NCBI GenBank assembly: GCA_029449245.1
Contig: JANATF010000002.1
Coordinates: forward strand, 992,001 to 1,056,000
DNA length: 64,000 nt
From: Mortierella alpina
Lineage: Eukaryota; Mortierellomycota; Mortierellomycetes; Mortierellales; Mortierellaceae
Direction: 5' to 3'
Numbering within the stretch: position 1 is the first letter of the stretch; the number at the start of each line of letters is the position of its first letter. Positions 33,578 through 43,125 of the stretch are shown piece after piece. Both the position numbers and the translations under genes were made by a program. The notes under the pieces are model-generated. The model made no database searches. It had not been told where the DNA came from and saw only the letters and a list, made by a program, of their open reading frames with translations.

Positions 33578-36500
33578 TCACGCCGTCTTGCTAACTCGAT
33601 AAGGCTTGAGGTTCGTATGGTTGACAGGACGTCCTTGCTTGTATATCGTTCGATGTGACCCGCGTCGTTGGGCCAGAACATATGCTCCTCCGGCTCTTTT
33701 CTCAAGGATATGATATGGTCCGTTCCACTTTGGCAATAGCTTCCCAGATCGTCGATTATCGAGGTCGGCACGGTAGACAAGGACTGGCTGTCCGATTCGA
33801 TATTTTCTTGGAGGTAAGAGAGTAGAGCGCCGCTCTTTATCCTCATGATATTCTTGGATCCGGCTGACCGCGGTTTCTCTAACTTGTGCCAACATCCCTT
33901 GTCTGTGTCGGTTTAAAGCCAGCAAATCCACCTCGTCCTCCACTGCACGATTGTAAGCATTATCTAGCTTGTTGCGAGCTGGCTGTCCGTACAGAACTTC
34001 AAAAGGTGAGTAACCTTGATCGTCTTTCTCCATCGTATTCCATGTCCATGCGACTTTTTCCAACATTTGCCTCCATTCTTCAGGTGGTAGTTTCTCTTCC
34101 GCCAAACATTTGCTGATTTGCCGACTCATGAATCCGTTATACCGTTCCACCTTTCCGTTGGTTTGTGGGTGATAGGCGGCGGCAGTGGCGATCTTGATGC
34201 CTTGCATATCACACTCCAGTCTAAAGGCGCCTTGAGCCAGGGAGGAGCCGTTATCGGTAATGATGACCTGTGGGTATCCATATCGTCTAAACCAGCAACG
34301 TTCGACCTCTTTCCTGATGGTTTGACCTTGGATGTTACTTAGGGCTATGGACTCTACCCAACTGGAGGTGTAGTCGATGAGGTTGAGCACATACTGCTTC
34401 CCGTAAGACAGTGGCAAGGGTCCCACCAGATCCATGCCCACGACCAAGAAAATGGAGGGCGGAGGCGGAATGCGGTGATGACGGTAGCGTGTCGAGTCGC
34501 GCTTCTGGAACCGTTGACACGCGTCGCAGGATTGGATAGCCTGCCTGATGTCTTCGAACTGGCCCGGCCAGAAATAGGCAATGGAAGCCCACCTGTAGGT
34601 GCCTGTAATTCCAAGATGACCGTTGGTGCTGGATCCATGGAGCGCATCTATGATATTCTGCCTTTCATGAGGAGGGACATACGTGCGTGGAGAGGCGCCG
34701 ACCGTTCGTTGCATGAGTCTACCATCCAGGATGAAGTACTTGAGGGCTCTGATTCTTATATCTCTCATCTGAGACAGAGATAGGTGAGTTATGGGTAGTC
34801 CTTGGAGCCAGGCGGCGATGGAGGCGTAAGGCTCTTCGTCGATCTCAATCACTGCCACTAATCTCAAACCGCCCATATCATTTATCTCATCCTCCAATCC
34901 GTATGTAGGGATGGTCCCATCTCCAGGCACTCGAGACAACGGATCAGAGTCTTGCATGTCCTTGCCAGGTCGATGATGGATGTCAATTTTGAAGCGAGCA
35001 ACGTACAGAGTCCATCGGGTCAACCTGGCATTCTGAAACTGTAAATTGTGCAGATACAACAAGGCCCGGTGGTCCAGGAACGCGTGGATGGTCTTGTCCA
35101 AGAGTAAGTGTTCGTTCTTTTTCAAGGCGTATACGAAGCCTAGCAACTCTCGTTCAGTTGCAAAATATCGAGTCTCTGGTCCTGACAGTTTGCGGCTTCC
35201 GAATAGGATAGGTCGGTACTTGGTGTGGATGGTGATGTTATTATCGTCGTCAATGTTCGCCGCATGCGCCATAACATAGCCTGTACACACATCGGAGGTA
35301 TCGGCGGACATGATCACGGGCCTTTTGTGGTCAATGATGACGAGGACGGGGCTTCCAACCAATCCTTGTTGCATCTGAGTGAAAGCAGTTGGATACTTGG
35401 CGTCCTTTTCCCACATCTTGATGAAGGTGGCGGGCCGCTTGTCGTATTTATACAGTTCAAACAACGGGATGGCGATCTTGGTGAAGGCAGACACGTGAGC
35501 ACCCAGGAACAAAGCAAATCCTACAAACTGGCGGAGTTCTCGGACGTTCTTGGGCATGGGCCACATGGCGATTTTCATCAGTTTCTTGGGGTGGATGCTG
35601 ATGCCTTCCGGACCAATGACTCTACCCAGAAACTCTCGACGCTGGACAAAGAACCCTGACTTGTTACCCGCAAAGGAGCCGTTCACCTCGTCCATCCGTG
35701 CCAAGATATTGGCCACACGGACCATGTGCTCTTCAAAGGTATCGGTACCGGTACCCATGTCGTCCACGAACGTTGCTAGCTTTCCTGAAAGCTCAGGGGT
35801 ATTAAAGACATCTCCCATATGGCGACTATACCATTGCATAGAGTCGATGAGACCCATAGGGAGAACGTTGTATTCCCAAAGTCCTTCTGGAAACGAGACA
35901 GCGGTGAGGTACCGGCATTGCTCCTCGATTGGGGACTGCAGGTAGCCGTCCTTGCAATCCCAGAAGCTGAGCCAGCTGCACCCCTGAAGCTTGTTAATCT
36001 CCATGTGGGCGTCTGGGATTGGCCACGCCATGGGTCTGATGAGCTTGTTTACGGGGATGAAGTTGACACAGACGCGGTACGAGCCATCCTTCTTCTCAAC
36101 CAGCAGCGGGTTGCAGGATACTGGCGAGGATGACTTTCTCATCTTTCCAGCCTTCTCCATCTGCGTGACGTAGTCGTTCAGTACTCGAATCTGGCCGGGA
36201 GAGTATTTGCGGGAGTATGCCTTAGGGAACGGGACGTCTTCTCGTACTGAAAACGAAGCTGCGGCACTGAGCTTGTCAGCTCTCATAGTGCGGGACATCT
36301 CGCCTTCTTTGGGAAAGGCTCCGGTGTGCTTGCTAAAGAGTTGTTGGATCTCGGCGATGTGTTCTTCGACCTCTGGTAGGTCACCAACCATAATCTTGTG
36401 CTCTTCCAACCCAGGGACCAGGCGACATGGTGTGTCAGATAAGACGTCGCGGCTTTTTGGGGCTTCAAGGCAGAACCCATATTCGTTGTTCTGGAAGTGC

Positions 36501-38182
36501 AGTGTGGTGGCATCGCCATTTAGGGGGGCTGGTTCTGTAACAAACACGTCCAAGGAGGCTTCCTCTTGAGGTTGTATACCGGGAGCTCTAAAGTTGGGTA
36601 CTGCCATGAGCAGGAATACGTCTTGGATGTTGCCGGCTACCTCGTCGGCCAAGAGGTCTTGCATCGTCACGAACTCGACCTTTTCTCTCGCCAAGTTTTG
36701 AGTGGCAGCGAGAAACGCTTCACGATATTCTTGGTCCGTGCTGGAGTCACTCTCATCGTCGGCCGAAGTAGATGTATCGCTGAGAGATTCCTCGTCGTCA
36801 GAATCGTCGTCAAAATCTTCACTGTCCTCGATGAGTCCTTTGTAGCCCTTCTTGATGTCCGACTGTAAGCGCGGTTCCTCCTCAGTCTCCTCTATGACCA
36901 TTGGTGAGTGGCCCTTGCCTCCATCGATCTCAATGATTCGTCCTCCGATTTTCATCTGATACATTCCCTTGTTCCAGTAGGTTACGCATTGTGTCATCTC
37001 CAGAAATCCTCGTCCAAGCAGGAGCTCACACGGTGCATTGTTGATTATAAGGCACCCGATCACTACCGTCTGTCCAGCGATGTCCAGCGGGATAAGACTT
37101 GCCTCTCCAACAGCAGACAATAACCCTCCCAAGGATCGGATCGTGATACGAGACACGTTAGAGATGGTAGTAATGTTGGCTTTCTTGAGGAACTCAGGAG
37201 TGCAGACATTGACGCACGCTCCACCATCCAAGTACGGCTTCACGGGATAACCATTCACGGTGGCCAAGAAATGGTGGGTGGTGTTCTTGGCAATATCCGA
37301 GCGGGCGAGGAAGGCATGTATTTCGGGGCTCTGACTGTCCACTCCTAAGCCTGGGTACTTTGCTAGCAGGACATCTTGCTCACGTGAAGGAAGCGCTTTG
37401 AGGGAATCTCCGAGTACTCGTCTTAAGGCTGGGGATAAAGCCAATAGCTGAGAGAGGCTTAGTCCTGTAACCTCGACGTCTCGGGTGAACTGCAGGATGT
37501 TGAAGGGGCTATCCTTCCATGTGAGTCGTATCGGTCGTGGCAACAATCGTGCAATCTTGGCAAGTTCCTCGGCCTCGTTCTTGCTCTCATGGACGGCTTT
37601 ATGCAACTTGTCCTTGAGTTCGGCGGTCTTCTTTTTGCTCTCCTTCGATGGTTTCTTGGGTTCCTTAGGCTTTTGGCTCTCCTTTCTGGCTCCTGCAACC
37701 TTTGCTATCTTGGTTGCTTTGGTCTTGCTTGGTTTTTGCTTTCGCTTCTCCCGCAAGGCTTGTTCCTCGTCCAACCTCTTGATTTGCTCTGAGATCTTCT
37801 TTTCTCGATCCAGAGCTCGCAGTAACGGTCGTTGATACTGATCGGGACGATTTTCAAGAGGAGGTTGCTGAGGTCTTGGAGGTATTTCGATATGATCGAA
37901 CCGTTCTATGGAATCGCGTGTTGGTGGAGGTGTGTTTGAATCGTATGGTTGGAATGCTGGTCCGGCTCTATCATCTGTGTCCATGCTATATTCTCGAACG
38001 ACGGCATCAATCTGAGGTCCTAGCGCGGGCATGACAGTGCTCTTTTCGACGTCCTTCGCGTTATTGGTCTCTGTCTTCTGGTACGGTGTCTGCGTGGGCG
38101 GCTTTATCTTTCCTCTAACGGCCGCCAATATGTGCGGGGGTCCTTTTCTAGGGGGGTGAGGGTCTGGACCACGATGTCTCAC
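33578..38182 (-). CDS. C Pol (protease, RT, RNase H, integrase; 1534 aa frame)
   Basis: Retrotransposon polyprotein with a Lys/Glu-rich N-terminal region (KPKEPKKPSKESKKK), protease DGGA at about 319-322, reverse transcriptase FVDD (805-808), RNase H starting near SADTSD, an integrase with an HGSSTNGHLG ... CDACQ zinc region, and catalytic Asp in GMDLVGP, Asp in ITDNGSS and Glu1346 in NGKVER. It ends in a GPY/F-like module (WNGPYHILEKRAGGAYVL) with no chromodomain after it, unlike A, B, D and E. The first listed residue is a GTG codon. The frame is -1 to gag and remains open upstream past the gag stop, so it is probably made as a Gag-Pol fusion. Confidence 0.94.
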   Translation of the reverse strand: MRHRGPDPHPPRKGPPHILAAVRGKIKPPTQTPYQKTETNNAKDVEKSTVMPALGPQIDAVVREYSMDTDDRAGPAFQPYDSNTPPPTRDSIERFDHIEIPPRPQQPPLENRPDQYQRPLLRALDREKKISEQIKRLDEEQALREKRKQKPSKTKATKIAKVAGARKESQKPKEPKKPSKESKKKTAELKDKLHKAVHESKNEAEELAKIARLLPRPIRLTWKDSPFNILQFTRDVEVTGLSLSQLLALSPALRRVLGDSLKALPSREQDVLLAKYPGLGVDSQSPEIHAFLARSDIAKNTTHHFLATVNGYPVKPYLDGGACVNVCTPEFLKKANITTISNVSRITIRSLGGLLSAVGEASLIPLDIAGQTVVIGCLIINNAPCELLLGRGFLEMTQCVTYWNKGMYQMKIGGRIIEIDGGKGHSPMVIEETEEEPRLQSDIKKGYKGLIEDSEDFDDDSDDEESLSDTSTSADDESDSSTDQEYREAFLAATQNLAREKVEFVTMQDLLADEVAGNIQDVFLLMAVPNFRAPGIQPQEEASLDVFVTEPAPLNGDATTLHFQNNEYGFCLEAPKSRDVLSDTPCRLVPGLEEHKIMVGDLPEVEEHIAEIQQLFSKHTGAFPKEGEMSRTMRADKLSAAASFSVREDVPFPKAYSRKYSPGQIRVLNDYVTQMEKAGKMRKSSSPVSCNPLLVEKKDGSYRVCVNFIPVNKLIRPMAWPIPDAHMEINKLQGCSWLSFWDCKDGYLQSPIEEQCRYLTAVSFPEGLWEYNVLPMGLIDSMQWYSRHMGDVFNTPELSGKLATFVDDMGTGTDTFEEHMVRVANILARMDEVNGSFAGNKSGFFVQRREFLGRVIGPEGISIHPKKLMKIAMWPMPKNVRELRQFVGFALFLGAHVSAFTKIAIPLFELYKYDKRPATFIKMWEKDAKYPTAFTQMQQGLVGSPVLVIIDHKRPVIMSADTSDVCTGYVMAHAANIDDDNNITIHTKYRPILFGSRKLSGPETRYFATERELLGFVYALKKNEHLLLDKTIHAFLDHRALLYLHNLQFQNARLTRWTLYVARFKIDIHHRPGKDMQDSDPLSRVPGDGTIPTYGLEDEINDMGGLRLVAVIEIDEEPYASIAAWLQGLPITHLSLSQMRDIRIRALKYFILDGRLMQRTVGASPRTYVPPHERQNIIDALHGSSTNGHLGITGTYRWASIAYFWPGQFEDIRQAIQSCDACQRFQKRDSTRYRHHRIPPPPSIFLVVGMDLVGPLPLSYGKQYVLNLIDYTSSWVESIALSNIQGQTIRKEVERCWFRRYGYPQVIITDNGSSLAQGAFRLECDMQGIKIATAAAYHPQTNGKVERYNGFMSRQISKCLAEEKLPPEEWRQMLEKVAWTWNTMEKDDQGYSPFEVLYGQPARNKLDNAYNRAVEDEVDLLALNRHRQGMLAQVRETAVSRIQEYHEDKERRSTLLPPRKYRIGQPVLVYRADLDNRRSGKLLPKWNGPYHILEKRAGGAYVLAQRRGSHRTIYKQGRPVNHTNLKPYRVSKTA

Positions 38183-38187
38183 CCCTC

Positions 38188-39771
38188 TTAAAAATCCTGC
38201 TCTTCAGCTGCGGAACGTTCCTCCAGATATTCCTCGAGATCGACCTTGGAGAGATAGCACGCATATTCTCCAGCATTGTCGTCGTCGTCATACTGAGAAG
38301 CCCGGTACCATTGTTGAGCCATGAGGGTGCGGGGTCTGCGTGGGTTCGGGCACTTGGACGAATAATGTCCGGTCTCATCACAGTTGTAACATTTGACGTT
38401 GGACATGTCCTTAGCTGGACGGGAGCTCAGTGGTGCGCCTGGGGTACGAGCAGGCTGATTCTTCTGTTGCTTGGTCATTAGGATGGTGAGAGCTCCGAGT
38501 TGATCAGTAACTGCTTTGAGGTCCTCATGCATGGAGTCCCATCGTCCTGTCCCTGTCGAGGATTGAGCTCGGTCCTTTTGCTTCTTAGCGGCTTCTCCAT
38601 CGGTTGAGTTATATCCATCGTCCTCTGATTCTTCACAGTCCGATTCTCCTACGGCTTTGGATGGCTTTCGTGCGAGTTCTACCTCGTTGTATCGAGAGCC
38701 CAATTCTCTCATATACTCCATGGCGGTCTGCCAGTCGCCTTGACGAAGCGCGATATACCGTTGGTGCGTATCGTACAATCCAGCGGCATAGCAGGACAGT
38801 AATGACCTCTCGTCAGGTACCCGTCGAGCACGGGCACAGGCAGCACGGTGAAGGTCAACGCGGGTCTTGAATCGGACATTGTATTTTGCAATCCTCTCAT
38901 TGGCTGTCTGAGGAAACTCTTGCAAGAAATCGATCTGAATTCGACGTCTGGCTTCATCCAAGTCCATGAATGTATCCGATAGATCGTCCATCAAAATCCG
39001 GTACGTCATGTTCCTTTCTCGAGCGCGGATACGGCACCATTCGCTGGCCTCGGTATGTTTCCCAACTGCGGACATGACCAGGCGGATGACTCCGGTACGG
39101 ATAGCATTGTCGTCAATATTCGGATCACACACTTTGGCTCGGAACCAGTTGTCGAATCCTCTGATCCAGTCATCGGCATATTTGCCTTTCTTACGGCTCA
39201 AAGAGAATGTTGGCCCATCGTATGACTTGATCCTTTCGAGAGTGCGTCGGTACAGATCAACGTCCATGGCATGGTAGTGCGGGTTCGCCTCTTCATTCTC
39301 TCTGGCCCGATGACGATCGACATCAGCTGGACGGGGAACTTGTCTTCCAACAGGACGTGCGGACTGCCTGGGAGCTCTCTGACTGAGACTTGCCTCTTGT
39401 TCATCGTCGGTGGTGTCATCGGCTACCAATGGCTTGGGAGTTCGCATGTTGTGGGGGCCTTGCAACTCTTCGTTCGGACGATTACGGCCTCCGTAATGTT
39501 GGCCAATGATGTTTGCGACTCCCTCGTGGATGCGTTTCTCCATGGCTCTCATTTCATCTCTTATCTCGGTTCTCAAAGTTAATGACTGATTGTCGATAGC
39601 GACCGCCCAATCGGGACGCGGCTCGGGGTGAACCGGATTGGCGTCATCGAAATCATCGAACACGGCGATATCAGCGGGGTTGCTGATTGGCTCGGTCTGG
39701 GTCACCTCCGGAACAAGATTGTTGGGAATGCTTGGCACAGAGGGGCCGTGGCGCATTCGGGGGTGACTCAT
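38188..39771 (-). CDS. C Gag (527 aa)
   Basis: Starts MSHPRMRHG and ends EEQDF. It contains a capsid-like central region (from TLERIKSYDG on) and one CCHC zinc knuckle CYNCDETGHYSSKC near residue 460, the nucleic-acid-binding part of nucleocapsid. It ends GAT TTT TAA, with a five-T run overlapping the stop. Pol lies in the -1 frame 6 nt further on, so the T run is the candidate shift point, although it is not a textbook heptamer. No internal disruption. Confidence 0.93.
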   Translation of the reverse strand: MSHPRMRHGPSVPSIPNNLVPEVTQTEPISNPADIAVFDDFDDANPVHPEPRPDWAVAIDNQSLTLRTEIRDEMRAMEKRIHEGVANIIGQHYGGRNRPNEELQGPHNMRTPKPLVADDTTDDEQEASLSQRAPRQSARPVGRQVPRPADVDRHRARENEEANPHYHAMDVDLYRRTLERIKSYDGPTFSLSRKKGKYADDWIRGFDNWFRAKVCDPNIDDNAIRTGVIRLVMSAVGKHTEASEWCRIRARERNMTYRILMDDLSDTFMDLDEARRRIQIDFLQEFPQTANERIAKYNVRFKTRVDLHRAACARARRVPDERSLLSCYAAGLYDTHQRYIALRQGDWQTAMEYMRELGSRYNEVELARKPSKAVGESDCEESEDDGYNSTDGEAAKKQKDRAQSSTGTGRWDSMHEDLKAVTDQLGALTILMTKQQKNQPARTPGAPLSSRPAKDMSNVKCYNCDETGHYSSKCPNPRRPRTLMAQQWYRASQYDDDDNAGEYACYLSKVDLEEYLEERSAAEEQDF

Positions 39772-39895
39772 CGGTTAGGTTCCGGCAGAGAATTTTTCCT
39801 GCGGTGTGATTGGTTCGTCGTGACCTCGGATGAGGAGTTTATTTTTGGCAATTGATATCCAAGAAGGATTGCCCAGGTTCTCCACCAAGAAAACG

Positions 39896-40894
39896 TGTGG
39901 TGAAGTAACTCTAGTTCTGTAAAATAGACTACGGTCAACTCAAGAAGGTAAGACTGCTCAGATACGAAATGACTAATGATAGAATCCCTTACGTTTGATC
40001 TTGCGATCGATCTCCGTTGGGGGCAATCGGCGGAAGCGTACCAAATGACTTGGTTGCTCTTGAGCCTGAGAATAAAAGGAAGACTATTCAAAATATAAGT
40101 ATCTAACTGATAACAGGCTTAACAAACTTAAGAGAAACCGAGTGAACACTTACTGTGAGGCCCGTTGGGGGGACTCAAGTCTCACAGGGTGTCTCTCGCA
40201 AGTGGGGGACAGGGAGAGAATCTATAACTACAAAAACTACAGAAACAACGGCACACACAGGTTAGGGGCCTGTATAGACAAAGGGACTCCTTCTTGACTC
40301 CTGTGCCAAGGATAGTTCCAAATCCGAGGGGTACTGTTCTTGATCCTCCGAGAAGACACTCTATGTGATCATCTTCATACCTGGTGGAAGGCCTAGGGAT
40401 ACGGGCCTTGATGGTTCAGGATTTGTAGGAGAGGAGGGGGACGGTGGAGTGTCTCGGGACGGATTGGTGTAAAGAACAGAGGTTGGCTAAAGCACTATTC
40501 TCGTCTCTACTCTCACTCAAACGCTTATACCGTGTGCGGAGCGTCAAGTTGTGGCAGAGCAACACTAATCCTACTTTGGGGTGTCAGGGGGGTGAGGATG
40601 TGCGTAGGAACGTAGTTCTAAACTGTGCAATCGATGTAAAGGAAAACTTTGGGGAGGAAACAGACCCGGAACCTAAGTCCAAGTCTGGGTCTTCTTTTAT
40701 GGGTTATAAATTTAGGGTGCTATACTGAAGCTATATAAAATTGATGTGTTCATAAGGTCTATACTGAATAGAGAGGGCAGCAGGATTTTGATATTATAGA
40801 GGGAGGGCGGATGAACGATTGCCGGATCCTAGTGTCGCAGTGGTCCTGACTATTTCCCTGCTCCTTGGGGCGGATCCAGCTCTGCTTCATCACA
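39896..40894 (-). repeat. 5' LTR of C
   Basis: 999 bp, appears identical to 32126-33124. On the element strand it is followed by CGTTTTCT and then TGGTGGAGAACCTGGGC, a possible tRNA primer-binding site offset from the LTR by about 8 nt. Confidence 0.95.
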
Positions 40895-41539
40895 CTGGCC
40901 TTTGTCGGGTGTGAAGTTGTAAACATGGTCATATTGCTCAGCAGCTTGGCAGAGTTCGTGGATCGAAGGGGCAACAGAACGGTTAATGCCCATGCTCAAT
41001 AGCATTTGTCGCAGACTTAGAGGGGCACCTTGTAAGAAGCATGTCTTGGCTGAATCCTCCATGACTTTACGAGCCTCCTCATGCATCTCCGGTGTGCAGA
41101 GGACGGCTAGGTATCGGCGCGTCCTCCCAACGTATTCGGATACGGTCGAGGTCATGCGGATGGAGTAGAGCAATGTGCGGATGTGATCATAGAAGCCGGC
41201 GGGACGGAACTCGGTGCGGAAGGCTTCGACAAAAATGGACCAGTCAGTGGAGTCCGGCAGATACTGTCCATCCCACCAGAGTAGGCCGGTGGAGCCAAGG
41301 TAAGCGATGGCGGTGACCGTGCGGGACACATCGGCGATGTTTGCGCCAAGGAAGAAGCGGCGTACGGTGGTCAACCATGCCTCGCAAGCAAACCCATCGC
41401 GCACGCCGTTGAAAGGGGCAGGGGTTGGATATCTGTAAGAGGGTAGGAGTACCGAAAAGGTGGGAGCAGGTGTGTTGGCGGTGGTGTTGGCAGTGGGAAC
41501 AGTGGTTGGAACATTGGTGTAGCTGGGTTGATCAGCCAT
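40895..41539 (-). pseudogene. B2 gag, N-terminal part
   Basis: Starts MADQPSYTNV at 41537-41539. It covers the Thr/Pro-rich N terminus and capsid-like region and runs to the C insertion at 40898. This copy shows the uninterrupted sequence at the sites where A1 and A2 struck B1. Confidence 0.92.
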
Positions 41540-41600
41540 GATGGCTAGGGGCAGAGGTTATCAAGGTGAGTATGTTTTATCAGTGGATCGAGGTAACGAG

Positions 41601-41612
41601 CCTTTGCTACCA
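41601..41612 (-). promoter_or_regulatory. Primer-binding site of B2 (TGGTAGCAAAGG)
   Basis: Directly next to the 5' LTR on the element strand. The same 12 nt sit beside the 5' LTR of B1 (49335-49346), E (58261-58272) and F (60805-60816). It starts TGG, as required for pairing with a tRNA CCA end. The tRNA is not identified. Confidence 0.7.
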
Positions 41613-41812
41613 TGTAATAGCTAAAGCAAGTGGGGGTTCTGGGGCTGGGATCAGGGGAGCTTGGGTGAGAATCGTCTGATCTTATTACAGAGGGGGCAAC
41701 CATCTATTTATCTATCTTTGTGTGGGACCAAGCATGGTCGCGTTCCAGTCTCTTACGGCTTGGCATTATCCTTGTTCTTGTCCCATACGATACACCCTCA
41801 ACTCCTGTTACA
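41613..41812 (-). repeat. 5' LTR of B2
   Basis: 200 bp, identical to 27690-27889, followed by the second ATCAC copy and resumed A1 sequence. Confidence 0.95.
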
Positions 41813-41921
41813 ATCACTTTGTATGGTTTTTCCTTTATCCTGGCACTTTAGAAACGAATTGCTACCGTTTCTTGCCACATCACAGCACTGCAACCCTGGA
41901 TTTCATCTCGAGGGGGGAGTC
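41813..41921 (+). other. A1 3' end with polypurine tract
   Basis: Remainder of the A1 3' untranslated region after B2. It ends in GAGGGGGGAGTC (41910-41921) immediately before the 3' LTR, a clear polypurine tract. The same sequence is seen inverted in A2 at 42486-42497. Confidence 0.88.
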
Positions 41922-42132
41922 TGTGGTGTTTTATGCTGGTGTGGGGCCCAGGCACGTATGTACCCGAGTCGCACGTCCCTTTTTACTTCTACGATTATTA
42001 AGAGTTCCCGTGACCGGTGTCTGGAGGAGCTATATAAGTCCTCCAGATCCCTGTCCACAATAAAACCCTCTTGTTCTCGTTGACTTCAGTTCCCCAGTTA
42101 GTATTGTAAGTTTACCCCTAGAGAATATCACA
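41922..42132 (+). repeat. 3' LTR of A1
   Basis: 211 bp, with the TATA-containing inverted repeat at 42021-42046. Followed by CCGTT (42133-42137), the second TSD copy, and B1 gag. Confidence 0.94.
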
Positions 42133-42137
42133 CCGTT

Positions 42138-42266
42138 GAAAGGGGCAGGGGTTGGATATCTGTAAGAGGGTAGGAGTACCGAGAAGGTGGGAGCAGGTGT
42201 GTTGGCGGTGGTGTTGGCAGTGGGAACAGTGGTTGGAACATTGGTGTAGCTGGGTTGATCAGCCAT
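42138..42266 (-). pseudogene. B1 gag, first 43 codons
   Basis: Short gag remnant starting MADQPSYTNV (ATG 42264-42266), trapped between A1 and A2. A2 inserted about 2 nt upstream of the ATG, and A1 after codon 43. Confidence 0.9.
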
Positions 42267-42272
42267 GATGGC

Positions 42273-42485
42273 TGTGATATTCTCTAGGGGTAAACTTACA
42301 ATACTAAACTGGGGACTGAAGTCAACGAGAACAAGAGAGGGTTTTATTGTGGACAGGGATCTGGAGGACTTATATAGCTCCTCCAGACACCGGTCACGGG
42401 AACTCTTAATAATCGTAGAAGTAAAAAGGGACGTGCGACTCAGGTACATACGTGCCTGAGCCCCACACCAGCATAAAACACCACA
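42273..42485 (-). repeat. 3' LTR of A2
   Basis: 213 bp. It is inverted relative to the A1 3' LTR 140 bp away. The TATA-bearing inverted repeat is at 42361-42386. Confidence 0.94.
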
Positions 42486-43125
42486 GACTCCCCCCTCGAG
42501 ATGAAATCCAGGGTTGCAGTGCTGTGATGTGGCTAGAAACGGTAGCAATTCGTTTCTAAAGTGCCAGGATAAAGGAAAAACCATACAAAGTGATGGGAAA
42601 AAAGAACCTTTTCCATATAGATAGAGGGATTAAAACCTCTGAGAGTGGGTAAAGCAGAGTGTACATCTCTTGCTTGAACCACATGGGAAAGAAAACCGAT
42701 GAAGAACGGGAAAGCCTTCTCAGACCAGGATCAAAAATTAACCTGAGTTAGTCTGATGAGAACATGTCTCATACTGCTGTACAGTGCGTCTGCAGACTGC
42801 AGCTGTCTAAAATGCCTAATATACGGTGGCTAGTGCTCAATGGCACGAGTTGACAAAAGACAACTCTTACTTGTCATGGAAAAACGCAATGCGGAAAAAA
42901 GACCAAAGACCAAGTGTGAATGAATGAGGAAAGTAAGGTCCAAACCTTAATCCAAAAAACCTCATGGTGAACAACGCGCGCGTGAGAATGTGGTATACAT
43001 GGGAATAAGCCCCACACTCCCCCGCAAAATGATTTTTTACGCGGTTCAAAAATAGAATTACAAAAATTGTAATGTACATGCCTCTTCTCTTCTCCATTCC
43101 CTCTCCTGCACAAACCTGAAAACGA
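42486..43125 (-). other. A2 3' untranslated region
   Basis: 640 nt from the gag-pol stop to the 3' LTR, with the polypurine tract next to the LTR (42486-42497). No supported ORF. The 109-codon minus-strand frame (42867-43196) overlaps the end of gag-pol and is not supported. Confidence 0.8.

Larger units (their letters stand above)
32126..40894 (-). mobile_element. C: long-LTR Ty3/gypsy element without chromodomain
   Basis: Two 999-bp LTRs (32126-33124, 39896-40894) appear identical throughout. The TSD is CTGG, or ACTGG if the terminal A is shared (32121-32125, 40894-40898), and lies in B2 gag. Gag and pol are both intact on the minus strand. This is the innermost and hence youngest member of the deepest nest. 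Confidence 0.95.
27690..41812 (-). mobile_element. B2: Ty3/gypsy chromovirus, interrupted by C
   Basis: LTRs 27690-27889 and 41613-41812 are 200 bp and identical by eye. The TSD ATCAC (27685-27689, 41813-41817) lies in the 3' untranslated region of A1. Removing C leaves 5,350 bp. Pol is intact with all catalytic residues; gag is split by C. Confidence 0.95.
21008..42132 (+). mobile_element. A1: A-family chromovirus, interrupted by B2
   Basis: LTRs 21008-21218 and 41922-42132 (211 bp each) differ by one substitution (TACCTGAG versus TACCCGAG) and a pair of compensating 1-nt indels. The TSD CCGTT (21003-21007, 42133-42137) places it inside B1 gag; the uninterrupted site is seen in B2 near 41405. 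Its own sequence is 21008-27689 and 41818-42132, about 7.0 kb, close to A2 (7,002 bp). The gag-pol carries a 1-nt deletion, so it is non-autonomous. Confidence 0.95.

Noticed and set aside
33049-33658. Phe-rich, membrane-like frames (up to 175 codons)
   Set aside because: Translation of T-rich low-complexity DNA antisense to element C. Not a membrane protein gene.
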